From positions 372,001-436,000 of the forward strand of contig NZ_VFTZ01000001.1 of the NCBI RefSeq assembly GCF_006440775.1: DNA of 64,000 bases. The letters run 5' to 3'. Below the pieces are notes generated by a model. It ran no database searches. It saw only the letters and a program-made list of their open reading frames with translations, and was not told where the DNA came from. Of the stretch, positions 54,484 to 64,000 are shown piece after piece (positions within the stretch are counted from its first letter, which is position 1; every line of letters starts with the position of its first letter). The position numbers and the translations under genes were made by a program. The DNA is from Mesorhizobium sp. B2-7-2 (lineage in GTDB: Bacteria; Pseudomonadota; Alphaproteobacteria; Rhizobiales; Rhizobiaceae).

Positions 54484-54509
54484 GTAACCTCCGCCAGCGC
54501 TGCCGCGAA
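54484..54509 (+). promoter_or_regulatory. ECF-sigma (SigF-like) promoter of the bufferin operon
   Basis: GTAACC at 54484-54489 and CGAA at 54506-54509 are 16 bases apart, the form known for SigF-dependent promoters in Caulobacter. It stands 75 bases before the bufA1 ATG, and the operon itself encodes an ECF sigma factor. I infer autoregulation: sigma released from its anti-sigma factor drives the whole operon. Confidence 0.65.
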
Positions 54510-54584
54510 CTTCCAGTAGAACCTGCGGCTTCCGGCATCGCCGGGGGAGAAGGGTTCACGCAACAACACCCATTGGAGGAAAGC

Positions 54585-54917
54585 ATGTCAAACCGCCTCA
54601 TATCCGCCGCCGTCGCCAGTGCCTTCGCCGCAGCCATTGGCGCCGCCGCCATTGGTTCCGCATCAGCCGCGATGAGCGAGGCGGAAATGATGAAGATGCA
54701 GGAGAAGACCAAGAAAGAGGTCGCTTCCGGCAAGATGGAGAAGTGTTTCGGCGTAGCGCTGAAGGGCCACAACGACTGCTACGCGGGTGCTGGAACCACA
54801 TGTGCGGGCACGGCCACCAAGGATTACCAGGGCAATGCCTTCAAGCTGGTGGCGAAGGGAACCTGTACTGCCATGACCACGCCAAATGGCCACGGCTCGC
54901 TAAAGCCGATCGGCTGA
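54585..54917 (+). CDS. bufA1: BufA1-type bufferin metallophore precursor (DUF2282)
   Basis: A 110-residue DUF2282 protein. Residues 1-29 are a Sec signal ([23 protein letters not shown]). The mature part begins with charged helix ([18 protein letters not shown]) and then has four Cys: [20 protein letters not shown] and KGTC. In bufferins these are modified by the DUF692/DUF2063 pair and the product binds copper in the periplasm; the Cys spacing fits. TTGGAGGA precedes the ATG. It is the first gene of the operon. Confidence 0.88.
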   Translation: MSNRLISAAVASAFAAAIGAAAIGSASAAMSEAEMMKMQEKTKKEVASGKMEKCFGVALKGHNDCYAGAGTTCAGTATKDYQGNAFKLVAKGTCTAMTTPNGHGSLKPIG

Positions 54918-54983
54918 TTCCGAGGAGACCGCGGCGGGTGGCATCGCCATCCGCCCCTTCCACTGCCTTCCGGGAGGTCGACC

Positions 54984-55847
54984 ATGAACATTCCTCCGCG
55001 CGCCGGAGTAGGACTTAAGCCGCAGCACTACCGCGAGATCCTGGAAACCGGGCCGGACATCGGCTTTTTCGAGGTCCATGCCGAAAACTACATGGGAGCG
55101 GGCGGACCACCGCACCGGTACCTTGCTGCGGTGCGCGAGCAATATCCTCTTTCGTTGCACGGTGTCGGTCTGTCGATCGGCGCGGCAGGGCCCCTCGACC
55201 AAGACCATTTGAGGCGCCTGAAAGACCTGATCGCCCGCTATCAGCCGGGCCTTTTCTCCGAGCACCTTGCATGGTCGAGCCACGGCGATGCGTTTCTGAA
55301 CGATCTCCTGCCGATGCCCTACACGATGGAAACGCTCCAGCGCATCGCCTCACACATCGACGAAGTGCAGGAAACACTTGGCCGTCAGATGCTGCTGGAA
55401 AATACTTCCACCTACGTCGCCTTTGCAGAAAGCACCTATGCCGAGCCTGATTTCATCGCCGAGGTGCAGCGGCGCACCGGCTGCGGACTGCTGCTCGATG
55501 TGAGCAACGTCTACGTCGCTTCGACCAATCAGCAGTGGGACTCCTTCGCCTATATCGACGCCTATCCGCTCGGCGCCGTGCAGGAGATACATCTTGCCGG
55601 CTTCACGCCGGAAACCGACGAGAAACAGAGGCCGCTGCTCATCGATACCCACAGCCGGCCGGTCGACCCGTCGGTTTGGGAACTCTACGCCTACGCGATC
55701 GGCAAGCTCGGTCCGACGCCGACGCTGATCGAATGGGACGCCGATTTACCATCATGGAGTGAGCTGCATGCCGAAGCCATGCGGGCCGAAGCGTATATGA
55801 AGTCTCACGCGCCAGGACAGGAGGTGCGCCTTGCAAGGGCTGGCTGA
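54984..55847 (+). CDS. bufB: DUF692 multinuclear iron oxidase, bufferin maturase BufB
   Basis: A 287-residue TIM-barrel enzyme of the MNIO (DUF692) family, as in methanobactin MbnB. Likely iron ligands are in FEVHAENYMG, SLHGVGLSIG, FSEHLAWSSHG, LLLDVSNVYV, EIHLAGF, DTHSRPVD and IEWDADLP. It oxidises Cys residues of the precursor, probably to thiooxazole-type rings. GGGAGG precedes the ATG, 66 bases after bufA1. It overlaps bufC by 17 bases. Confidence 0.9.
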   Translation: MNIPPRAGVGLKPQHYREILETGPDIGFFEVHAENYMGAGGPPHRYLAAVREQYPLSLHGVGLSIGAAGPLDQDHLRRLKDLIARYQPGLFSEHLAWSSHGDAFLNDLLPMPYTMETLQRIASHIDEVQETLGRQMLLENTSTYVAFAESTYAEPDFIAEVQRRTGCGLLLDVSNVYVASTNQQWDSFAYIDAYPLGAVQEIHLAGFTPETDEKQRPLLIDTHSRPVDPSVWELYAYAIGKLGPTPTLIEWDADLPSWSELHAEAMRAEAYMKSHAPGQEVRLARAG

Positions 55848-56625
55848 GCAGCAACGGGATTTCGCGCTGGCCTTGCTTGACGCCGCTCGTGCCACGCCGC
55901 AAGGCCTCGTAGGACCCGACGGCTTGCCAAGTCCGCGTCGCTTCGCGGTCTATCGCAACAATGTCGTGGCCGGCCTCATCGAGACACTGAAGGAAAATTA
56001 CCCGGCCGTTCATCGCATCGTCGGGGATGAATTCTTCCGCGCCATGACGGGGCAATTCGCAACCGCCCATCCACCGCGGCGCCCTGTCATGTTGGACTAC
56101 GGTGCAGGCCTCCCCGAATTCATCGCTGGGTTCGAGCCCGCGGCGACACTTCCCTACCTCGCTGACGTAGCGAGGATCGAGCGCGCCTGGATCGAGGCCT
56201 ATCATGCGGCCGATGCGGAGCCGCTTTCGGCGAATGATCTCCTCGCCGTCGATCAGGGCCGCCTGGGCGAGGTCCGGCTGGCGCTCCATCCTTCGCTCCG
56301 GGTGACGCAATCGCAGTTTCCCGCCCTCACCATCTGGCGCATGAACATTGCCGGCGGCGAGCCCGCTGCTGTCGATCTCGAGGCAGGTGGTGAGGATGCT
56401 CTCATCATCCGCCCGGGCGCAGAAGTCGTCGTGCGCCAGCTGCCGGTGGGAGCTGCGGCCCTCATCAGGACCTTAGGCGCCGGCAAGTCAGTGGTGGCCG
56501 CGACGATAGCCGTACTCGAAGCCACCCAGCACTTCGATCTCAGGACGATGTTGGCCGGACTGCTTGAAGCCGGCGCTTTCATCGGTTGGAGCCTTGAACC
56601 GGATACCGGAGACGAGCCGTCATGA
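55831..56625 (+). CDS. bufC: DUF2063 partner protein BufC
   Basis: A 264-residue protein with the DUF2063 N-terminal domain (LPSPRRFAVYRNNVVAGLIE, LKENYPAVHRIVGDEFFRAM, LPYLADVARIERAW) and a C-terminal wHTH-like/beta region. It acts as the recognition partner of the MNIO enzyme and presents the precursor. The start is TTG at 55831 with CAGGAGG ahead; it overlaps bufB. ATGA overlap with the DoxX gene. Confidence 0.87.
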   Translation: MQGLAEQQRDFALALLDAARATPQGLVGPDGLPSPRRFAVYRNNVVAGLIETLKENYPAVHRIVGDEFFRAMTGQFATAHPPRRPVMLDYGAGLPEFIAGFEPAATLPYLADVARIERAWIEAYHAADAEPLSANDLLAVDQGRLGEVRLALHPSLRVTQSQFPALTIWRMNIAGGEPAAVDLEAGGEDALIIRPGAEVVVRQLPVGAAALIRTLGAGKSVVAATIAVLEATQHFDLRTMLAGLLEAGAFIGWSLEPDTGDEPS

Positions 56626-57104
56626 TGTCAGCTCCGAACCTGATCCGTACGCTGACGGCGTGGCTTTCCTCGGTCGCCATGGCCGTAGCGCCGCTATTTC
56701 TGCGAGCAGCACTCGCGGTGCCGTTTTTCCGCTCCGGGCTCACGCGCTGGGACGGCTTCCTACAGCTCTCGGACAGCACCATTTATCTGTTCGAAGAGGA
56801 GTTCAAGTTGCACATCTTCGGTGCCGAGTATGGTTTCCCAATGCCCGACGCCGTTGCCTATCTGGTCGCGACCGCCGAAATCACTTTGCCGGTGCTGCTG
56901 GTTCTGGGCCTCGCCACCCGCTTTGCCGCGCTGGCGATGCTTGTCATGACCGGTATCATCCAACTTGTCGTGCCCGACGGTTGGGCCAACTTCCATCTGC
57001 CCTGGGCCGCCATGGCGATCTCCATCATTGCCCTTGGCGCAGGGCCCATTTCCGTTGACCGGCTTGTCGCGCGACGATTTGCTTCGGAGGCGTATCGGCA
57101 ATGA
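56622..57104 (+). CDS. DoxX-family membrane protein (BufD-like)
   Basis: A 160-residue DoxX protein with four hydrophobic helices (FLRAALAVPFFRSGLTRWDG, YLVATAEITLPVLLVLGLATR, ALAMLVMTGIIQLVV and a last helix). It is the usual fourth member of bufferin operons, perhaps in redox or quinone chemistry. It overlaps both neighbours by 4 bases. Confidence 0.85.
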   Translation: MMSAPNLIRTLTAWLSSVAMAVAPLFLRAALAVPFFRSGLTRWDGFLQLSDSTIYLFEEEFKLHIFGAEYGFPMPDAVAYLVATAEITLPVLLVLGLATRFAALAMLVMTGIIQLVVPDGWANFHLPWAAMAISIIALGAGPISVDRLVARRFASEAYRQ

Positions 57105-57706
57105 CCACCCCTCCTGCACTGAAACTTGTGCGGGGCGAAGCCGCTCTTCCTCCGCAGGTGCAGGAGCTGGATTGGTCGATCCTCATGGCGAGGGCCCAGG
57201 ACGGCGATGCCAATGCCTATCGGCGGCTCCTCGAGAGCATTGCGCCATACCTGCGCGCTCACGCGGTGCGCTGTCACCGCAATCCCAGCGATGTCGAGGA
57301 TGCGGTGCAGGATATACTGCTGACGCTGCACGCCGTGCGTGCGACCTATGATCCGGCGCGGCCGTTCGGTCCCTGGCTCACGGCCATTGCCAAACGCAGG
57401 CTGATCGACCGTCTGCGCCGCCAGGGTCGCCGCAGGGCCTTGGAAACGGAATCGGACCCCATCCACGAAACCTTTGCCGATCGGTCCGCGAACCTTGAGC
57501 ACATGACACATATCCATGACATTGCCGCGGCCCTCGACCGCCTTCCCCCCGGACAGCGTGAAGCCTTGCGGCTTACCAAGATCGAGGGACTGTCGCTGAA
57601 GGAGGCCTCGGCGGCGAGCGGTATGAGCGTGGCAGCGCTCAAGGTCGCCACCCACCGCGCCATCCGGCGTCTTCGGAGCTTCTTCTCTGGCGGGAGTGAA
57701 ACATGA
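57101..57706 (+). CDS. ECF RNA polymerase sigma factor
   Basis: A 201-residue sigma-70 factor with regions 2 and 4 only. Region 2 (~25-105) has YRRLLESIAPYLRAHAVRCH, DVEDAVQDILLTLH and FGPWLTAIAKRRLIDRLRR; region 4 (~145-195) has LPPGQREALRLTKIEGLSL and MSVAALKVATHRAIRRLR. It overlaps the DoxX and NrsF genes by 4 bases. It should recognise the GTAACC-N16-CGAA promoter. The closest known type is the Caulobacter SigF group. Confidence 0.92.
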   Translation: MTTPPALKLVRGEAALPPQVQELDWSILMARAQDGDANAYRRLLESIAPYLRAHAVRCHRNPSDVEDAVQDILLTLHAVRATYDPARPFGPWLTAIAKRRLIDRLRRQGRRRALETESDPIHETFADRSANLEHMTHIHDIAAALDRLPPGQREALRLTKIEGLSLKEASAASGMSVAALKVATHRAIRRLRSFFSGGSET

Positions 57707-58356
57707 TTCCCACGGATGATCTCATCTCCGCGCTTGCCGCCAATCTGAGGCCGGTGAGGCGGCTCCGTCCGCCGCTGTTGCGGGCCACCGGTTTCTTGCT
57801 TCTCGCCGCATTGATCCTCACCATGATCGCCACAGCCCACGGCTGGCGGCCAGGCCTGCTCGTTCGTCTGGCCGAGATCCGCTTCGCTTTAAGCCTCACG
57901 GGGGCCGTCTTCACCGGCATCCTTGCCGCATTCGCGGCATTCGTCGTCAGCCTTCCTGGGCGTTCACGTCACTGGCTGTGGCTGCCCCTTCCGTCACTTG
58001 CCCTGTGGCTTTTCTCGATCGGCTATCAATGTCTGAACTTCTGGACACCGCTGGTTCCCGGCGCACCTCCCGGTGAGATGGCTTCTTGCATTGCGACGTT
58101 GGTGCTGACCAGCCTGCCTTTATCGCTCGCCTTGGCGCTCATGCTTCGCCATGCCGCTCTTTTCGACCCGGCGCCAGTGATCTTGGCTGCAAGTCTTTCC
58201 GTTGCTGGGATCACCGCGGCTGCGCTGACCCTTTTCCATCCGCTCGACGCCAGCATCGAGATTCTGATGTTCAATCTCGGCACCGGATCGTTGATCGTGT
58301 TGTCGGGCGGCGCCATCAGCCTGTTTGTATCGAACGCCTCGGAGAAGCCACAATGA
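57703..58356 (+). CDS. NrsF/DUF1109-type anti-sigma factor
   Basis: A 217-residue membrane protein with six hydrophobic helices, starting with the N-terminal motif TDDLISALAANLRPV typical of NrsF-like anti-sigma proteins. It would hold the sigma factor at the membrane until a metal signal is sensed. Cys residues in the periplasmic loops (GYQCLNFW, ASCIATL) could bind the metal. It starts 4 bases inside the sigma gene. Confidence 0.88.
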   Translation: MIPTDDLISALAANLRPVRRLRPPLLRATGFLLLAALILTMIATAHGWRPGLLVRLAEIRFALSLTGAVFTGILAAFAAFVVSLPGRSRHWLWLPLPSLALWLFSIGYQCLNFWTPLVPGAPPGEMASCIATLVLTSLPLSLALALMLRHAALFDPAPVILAASLSVAGITAAALTLFHPLDASIEILMFNLGTGSLIVLSGGAISLFVSNASEKPQ

Positions 58357-58730
58357 GCGGACCATTGCCCGTCAGCAACCTGGCGAAATCGCGGGCTGCC
58401 CTGTCGCTCGCTCTTGGCGGCCTCTCGGCAGGTCTCCTCGCCTCCGCCTGCTGCGTGCTCCCTCTCGCCTTCGCTCTCGTCGGAATCAGTGGCGCCTGGA
58501 TCGCGCGCCTCACCGCGCTGGCGCCTTACCAGCCATACTTCCTCACCCTCGCGGCCGTCTCGATCGGTGTTGGATTCTGGCGCTATCGCCGCAATGAGGC
58601 GGCCTGCCTTGCCGGTTCACTTTGCGCCAGTCCGGTCTATCGCCGTTCCACCCAATTCGTCCTGTTGGCCGCGAGCCTCATTGCAGTGGCGGCGGCGGCA
58701 GTCGATGTCTTCGGACGGCTCAATTTGTAG
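58353..58730 (+). CDS. merT: MerT-like mercuric/metal transporter
   Basis: A 125-residue inner-membrane protein with three helices. Cys pairs sit in SACCVLPL (helix 1) and AACLAGSLCASP (cytosolic loop), the MerT pattern for metal transfer. In this operon it may take up or pass another soft metal such as copper, since no merA or merR is nearby. It overlaps the NrsF stop by 4 bases. Confidence 0.88.
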   Translation: MSGPLPVSNLAKSRAALSLALGGLSAGLLASACCVLPLAFALVGISGAWIARLTALAPYQPYFLTLAAVSIGVGFWRYRRNEAACLAGSLCASPVYRRSTQFVLLAASLIAVAAAAVDVFGRLNL

Positions 58731-58741
58731 GAGATCCCGCC

Positions 58742-59023
58742 ATGCGCGTCGCCATTGCAATTGTTGTCCCGCTCCTGGCCACGGTGCCCGCCGTCGCAGC
58801 ACAACACACCGCCACATTCTCGGTGCCCGACATGACCTGTCCGCTCTGCCCGATCACCGTTACGACCGCAATCAGGCACCTCGACGGCATTGTCTCGGTT
58901 TCGACCGATGTCGGCGCCAAGACTGCAACTGTCGTCTTCGACGACCGCAAGACGAGCACCGCGTCGATCGCCGATGCTTCCGCCAATGCGGGCTATCCAG
59001 CAGCATTGGTGAACGAGCAATGA
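58742..59023 (+). CDS. merP: MerP-like periplasmic heavy-metal-associated protein
   Basis: A 93-residue protein with a signal peptide (IAIVVPLLATVPAVAA) and one HMA domain, metal site DMTCPLCPITV (CxxC). It hands soft metal to MerT. 11 bases after merT, and a 4-base overlap with the next gene. Mercury, copper or zinc are possible ligands. Confidence 0.88.
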   Translation: MRVAIAIVVPLLATVPAVAAQHTATFSVPDMTCPLCPITVTTAIRHLDGIVSVSTDVGAKTATVVFDDRKTSTASIADASANAGYPAALVNEQ

Positions 59024-59247
59024 TCGAGGTTACAAGCACCATCACCTGTCCCGGCTGCGGCCACCGTAGAAGCGAGACAATGCCTGCCAATGCCTGCCTG
59101 CATTTCTACGAATGCGAAAGCTGCAAGATCATCCTCAAGCCCCTACCGGGCGATTGCTGCGTATTCTGCTCATACGGCGATCACCCCTGTCCGCCGAAAC
59201 AGGAAGAGCGACAGTCCGGTGCTGCCGGCCACCATAATTGCTGCTGA
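59020..59247 (+). CDS. GDCCVxC domain protein
   Basis: A 75-residue protein with a zinc-ribbon-like start (TCPGCG), then CKIILKPLPGDCCVFCSYGD, which has the GDCCVxC motif, and a Cys/His-rich end (CPPKQ..., GHHNCC). Such proteins occur with MerT/MerP-like genes; in some bacteria the Cys pair site carries selenocysteine. It likely binds heavy metal in the cytoplasm. It is the last gene of the operon. Confidence 0.85.
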   Translation: MIEVTSTITCPGCGHRRSETMPANACLHFYECESCKIILKPLPGDCCVFCSYGDHPCPPKQEERQSGAAGHHNCC

Positions 59248-59292
59248 GGCATCGGCGGTGCCGGGGCAAGGATCGCCAAGGTCTGAAACAAG

Positions 59293-59934
<642 letters not shown>

Positions 59935-59953
59935 GGCTTTGTTCGCTGTCGGT

Positions 59954-61594
<1,641 letters not shown>

Positions 61595-61694
61595 TTAACG
61601 CGGCCTGATTGATTCCGCCAGAGAAAAAACCGCCGCGAAGGCTTTTTCCCAAAATGGCGCCGGGGCCCGCACGGGCTTGGATTCAGTCAAAACA

Positions 61695-61719
61695 AAAGGG
61701 CCGGCGATGCCGGCCCTTT
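61695..61719 (-). terminator. Rho-independent terminator of the L,D-transpeptidase gene
   Basis: AAAGGGCCGGC-GAT-GCCGGCCCTTT is a perfect 11-bp stem with a 3-base loop. On the minus strand the T-run TTTTGTTTT follows, 21 bases after the stop of the transpeptidase gene, so it ends that transcript before pyrG. Confidence 0.85.
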
Positions 61720-61739
61720 CGGCAGTTTGATGGAAAGCC

Positions 61740-62867
61740 TTAGATAATAACGACCTTCGTGCCGATCTTGACGCGGCTGTAGAGATCCATGACGTGCTCG
61801 TTGATCATGCGGAAGCAGCCATTGGAGGCGCTGGTTCCGATCGACTGCGGCGCGATTGTGCCGTGGATGCGCAGATGCGTGTCCTTCTTGCCGTCATAGA
61901 GATAGATGGCGCGCGCGCCGAGCGGGTTCTCGCCGCCGCCGGGCATGCCGTCCTTGTACTGGCCGTAATGCTTCGGCTCGCGCTTCTGCATGTCGAGCGT
62001 CGGTATCCAGCGCGGCCATTCCTGCTTGTCGCCGACGGCTACCGTGCCCTTGAACTGCAGGCCTTCGCGGCCGACCGCGATGGCATAGCGGCGTGCCGTG
62101 GAAAACGACTCGACGAGATAGAGGCGGCGCGCACTGGTGTCGATGACGATGGTGCCCGGCTCATAACCGGTGAAAGTGACGTCCTGCGGCACGAATTCCG
62201 GCTTCACCTTGAACGGCCGCTTGGCGGCCTTCTTGGCCAGCGCCGAATCAAGCGCGCGGGTCTCGGGCAGGTAACTGATCGAGCTCACCGACGAGCCGCC
62301 GAAGAGGCCGGCAAATAGCCCGCCGCTGCTCGTCTGCTTCTGGCCGGGCTGCTCACTGCGCAACTCGCCATTGTTGCCGGTAGCGGTGATGTTCATGGCC
62401 TCGGCCGGGATAGGCTCCTCGGCCTTGACCGGAATGATCTGCGCGACCGGATCCAGCGGCGCGATGATCTTGGTGGTCTTCTTGGCCGGCTTGGCGTCGG
62501 CGACCTCAGCCGGCGCGGCAGTGCCCTTCTTGGCGAACCATTCCTGGCGCGCCGCGTCAGCCTTGGCCTTGGCGGCCTCGCGCATGGCCATCTTGCGAGC
62601 CTCGAGCGCCTTATCCTTTGCCGCCTGCTTGTCGGCGTCGATCTTGGCCTCGAGCCTGCCGATCTGCGCGAGATCGTCCGAGGTCGGATTTTTCTTCTTC
62701 TTGAGAAGCCTCAGCTGCGATGCGTCGCTCTTGGCGGCGGCAGCGGGAATGGCGTCGGTTTTCTCTACCGACGGGGAGGAGACCATGGTTGCCGGTCCGG
62801 CAAGGGCCGCGGAACCCATGCCGAGGACGGCACAGACTCCCAAAATGATGAAGCTGCGAAGCTGCAT
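61740..62867 (-). CDS. L,D-transpeptidase (YkuD domain)
   Basis: A 375-residue cell-wall enzyme. Residues 1-24 form a signal (SFIILGVCAVLGMGSAALA). A long charged helix (~45-130, Lys/Ala/Glu-rich) follows, then a Pro-rich linker, and the YkuD domain (~245-375): TIVIDTSARRLYLVE, YAIAVGREGLQFKG, and the catalytic THLRIHGTIAPQSIG and SASNGCFRM, with His and Cys. It makes 3-3 peptidoglycan cross-links or attaches outer-membrane proteins. ATG at 62867 gives the signal peptide; upstream codons are weak. Confidence 0.9.
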   Translation of the reverse strand: MQLRSFIILGVCAVLGMGSAALAGPATMVSSPSVEKTDAIPAAAAKSDASQLRLLKKKKNPTSDDLAQIGRLEAKIDADKQAAKDKALEARKMAMREAAKAKADAARQEWFAKKGTAAPAEVADAKPAKKTTKIIAPLDPVAQIIPVKAEEPIPAEAMNITATGNNGELRSEQPGQKQTSSGGLFAGLFGGSSVSSISYLPETRALDSALAKKAAKRPFKVKPEFVPQDVTFTGYEPGTIVIDTSARRLYLVESFSTARRYAIAVGREGLQFKGTVAVGDKQEWPRWIPTLDMQKREPKHYGQYKDGMPGGGENPLGARAIYLYDGKKDTHLRIHGTIAPQSIGTSASNGCFRMINEHVMDLYSRVKIGTKVVII

Positions 62868-63077
62868 GGCGAAGATCCGATCGTTCGATGCGTGTTGCCC
62901 ACGGCGTCGCCCGGCGTCCCCCAAGGACGCCAAAAGTGCCGCGCGCAATCTATAATCGATTAGCCGTCATCGCCTCAAGCTGAGGCAGGCGACACGCCCG
63001 GTTGAATCTTCGTGATCGGGGGCGCATTTGCCGCGACTGTGTTCAAAGAACAACAGATCGCGGCGGTGCTTGTCCGG

Positions 63078-63578
63078 CTACTGGTTCGGAACCTGAGGGG
63101 TGACCGGCAAGGTGACGCCGTTGGTCGCCGGCGCGGTGGTCGGATTCGCGGGCGTTGTGGCCGGAGCCGGCGCGGTGGTGCCGTTGGCAAGCGGCGTGGT
63201 GGTCGTCGCACCGCCAGCCGGGGCCGCGGGAGCAGAGCCGCCAGCCGGAGCGGCGGGCTTGGAAGTGCCCACCGGCCCATTGGAACCCGGCAGCTGGTTG
63301 AGCACGCCGTTGCCCTGGCTGGACGTTGCCGGACGGTCGAGGATGTCGATCGGCTTTTCGCCGTAGCGGGCAAGGATCGACAGCGCCAGCGACGTCACGA
63401 AGAAGGCTGCCGCCAGGATCGCGGTGGCGCGGGTCAACGCGTTGGCGGCGCCACGAGCGGTCATGAAACCGGAGCCGCCGCCGATGCCCAAGCCGCCGCC
63501 TTCGGAGCGCTGCAGCAGCACCACGCCGACGAGGGCGAGCACGACCATGAGGTGGACGACGATCAGTACGGTTTCCAT
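63078..63578 (-). CDS. secG: SecG preprotein translocase subunit
   Basis: A 166-residue SecG: TVLIVVHLMVVLALVGVVLL, then LQRSEGGGLGIGGGSGFMTA, and the second helix LTRATAILAAAFFVTSLALS. The C-terminal ~85 residues are a low-complexity Ala/Pro/Thr tail as in other Rhizobiales. It assists SecYE. Located between tpiA and the L,D-transpeptidase gene. Confidence 0.95.
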   Translation of the reverse strand: METVLIVVHLMVVLALVGVVLLQRSEGGGLGIGGGSGFMTARGAANALTRATAILAAAFFVTSLALSILARYGEKPIDILDRPATSSQGNGVLNQLPGSNGPVGTSKPAAPAGGSAPAAPAGGATTTTPLANGTTAPAPATTPANPTTAPATNGVTLPVTPQVPNQ

Positions 63579-63914
63579 AATTTATCCTGGCGAGGCCTTG
63601 CGCGAGCGCGCATGCGACCGATGATTTGGAGGCGGCTCCTTACAATGCTTTGGCGGCATTTCCAAGCCCGTGGCCGGGAATATGGGAAGCAATGCGGCCT
63701 TTACAACGATTTAGCCCGCGCGAGCCTGGGAGACGGGCTGGGGTGTGTTGAGATTCAGGTCAGGCCGAGCCGGAAACGTTGGTTTTCGAGAACCGGCCTA
63801 CGCCGGCCGTAGCCCTTATAGGGCTGAGACACCTATGAGGGCTTCGGCCGGCGGAGGCCGGAAGCGCAGGAAATCATCGTTCGCAGGCCGGCATCACCTG
63901 AATATCAACGCAGG
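63579..63914. other. Intergenic region between secG and tpiA with small hairpins
   Basis: About 335 bases. Three short palindromes stand in tandem: CCGGC-CTAC-GCCGG (63793-63806), AGCCCT-TAT-AGGGCT (63811-63825) and an imperfect CTTCGGCC/GGCCGGAAG near 63842-63864. They could end tpiA transcription or be a small REP-like element. Confidence 0.5.
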
Positions 63915-64000
63915 CTAAGCCATGTTCATATAAGCTTCCGCTATGGCCAGGAAATCGGCTGCCTTCAGGCTGGCGCCGCCGACCAGCGCGCCGTCGACAT
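63915..64000 (-). CDS. tpiA: Triosephosphate isomerase, 3' end only
   Basis: The last 28 codons of tpiA: VDGALVGGASLKAADF, then an end in EAYMNMA. The VDGALVGGASL segment is the phosphate-binding loop of the TIM enzyme. The rest lies beyond the window. It confirms the tpiA-secG-pyrG core order. Confidence 0.93.
   Translation of the reverse strand, partial: VDGALVGGASLKAADFLAIAEAYMNMA

Noticed and set aside
58353..59247. Mercury resistance (mer) operon
   Set aside because: MerT and MerP-like genes are present but merA, merB and merR are not, and the genes belong to a bufferin-sigma operon.

Overview
The window looks like an alphaproteobacterium of the Rhizobiales, most likely Mesorhizobium or a close relative. 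The GC content is high, many genes overlap by ATGA, and the right end carries tpiA, secG, an L,D-transpeptidase and pyrG in a rhizobial-looking order. Families typical of rhizobia (DUF982, MipZ-like ATPase, split ExoP-like chain-length proteins) also occur. This is inference from gene content; no 16S or other marker RNA gene was seen.

Region 1 (1-12.3 kb) is a catabolic/transport island. A truncated DapA-family gene is followed by a degenerate stretch. Then come two divergent operons: GntR regulator, DUF3830, TIGR04076, aldo/keto reductase, SnoaL-like protein and periplasmic binding protein on the minus strand; branched-chain-type ABC transporter plus a FAD amine/amino-acid oxidase on the plus strand. 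The block lies between two decayed direct repeats, each holding the N-terminal part of the same tyrosine integrase. In the left copy the integrase is joined to a TIR-domain remnant.

Region 2 (13.2-51 kb) is a large exopolysaccharide/capsule locus. It holds precursor enzymes (GMP-AGE fusion, GDP-mannose-type dehydrogenase, glucose-1-phosphate cytidylyltransferase, 3,5-epimerase, sugar C-methyltransferase, epimerases), an initiating phosphoglycosyltransferase, four family-2/4 glycosyltransferases, a flippase, a polymerase, an acyltransferase, a CelD-type acetyltransferase, PIG-L and polysaccharide deacetylases. Export is covered by a Wzz/GumC-like protein, a separate Wzc-like ATPase and a Wza/ExoF-like protein. 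Inside it are a LuxR regulator with a degenerate receiver, a MipZ paralogue, and a three-gene exosortase unit that encodes its own 70-residue candidate substrate.

Region 3 (51-59.3 kb) has an HlyD fragment, DUF982, an NCS1 permease, and a 4.8 kb metal-response operon: bufferin precursor (DUF2282), DUF692 maturase, DUF2063 partner, DoxX, ECF sigma factor, NrsF-type anti-sigma factor, MerT, MerP and a GDCCVxC protein. A GTAACC-N16-CGAA promoter precedes it. The operon sits between two diverged copies of an NCS1/DUF1697 gene junction, which shows how it was inserted.

Region 4 (59.3-64 kb) is core genome: DUF1697, pyrG, L,D-transpeptidase, secG and the 3' end of tpiA. The strongest leads are the exosortase unit, the insertion and promoter of the bufferin operon, the duplicated-domain Cys protein at 29.6-30.7 kb, the CDP-sugar/DUF4910 module, and the non-AUG start of the flippase.
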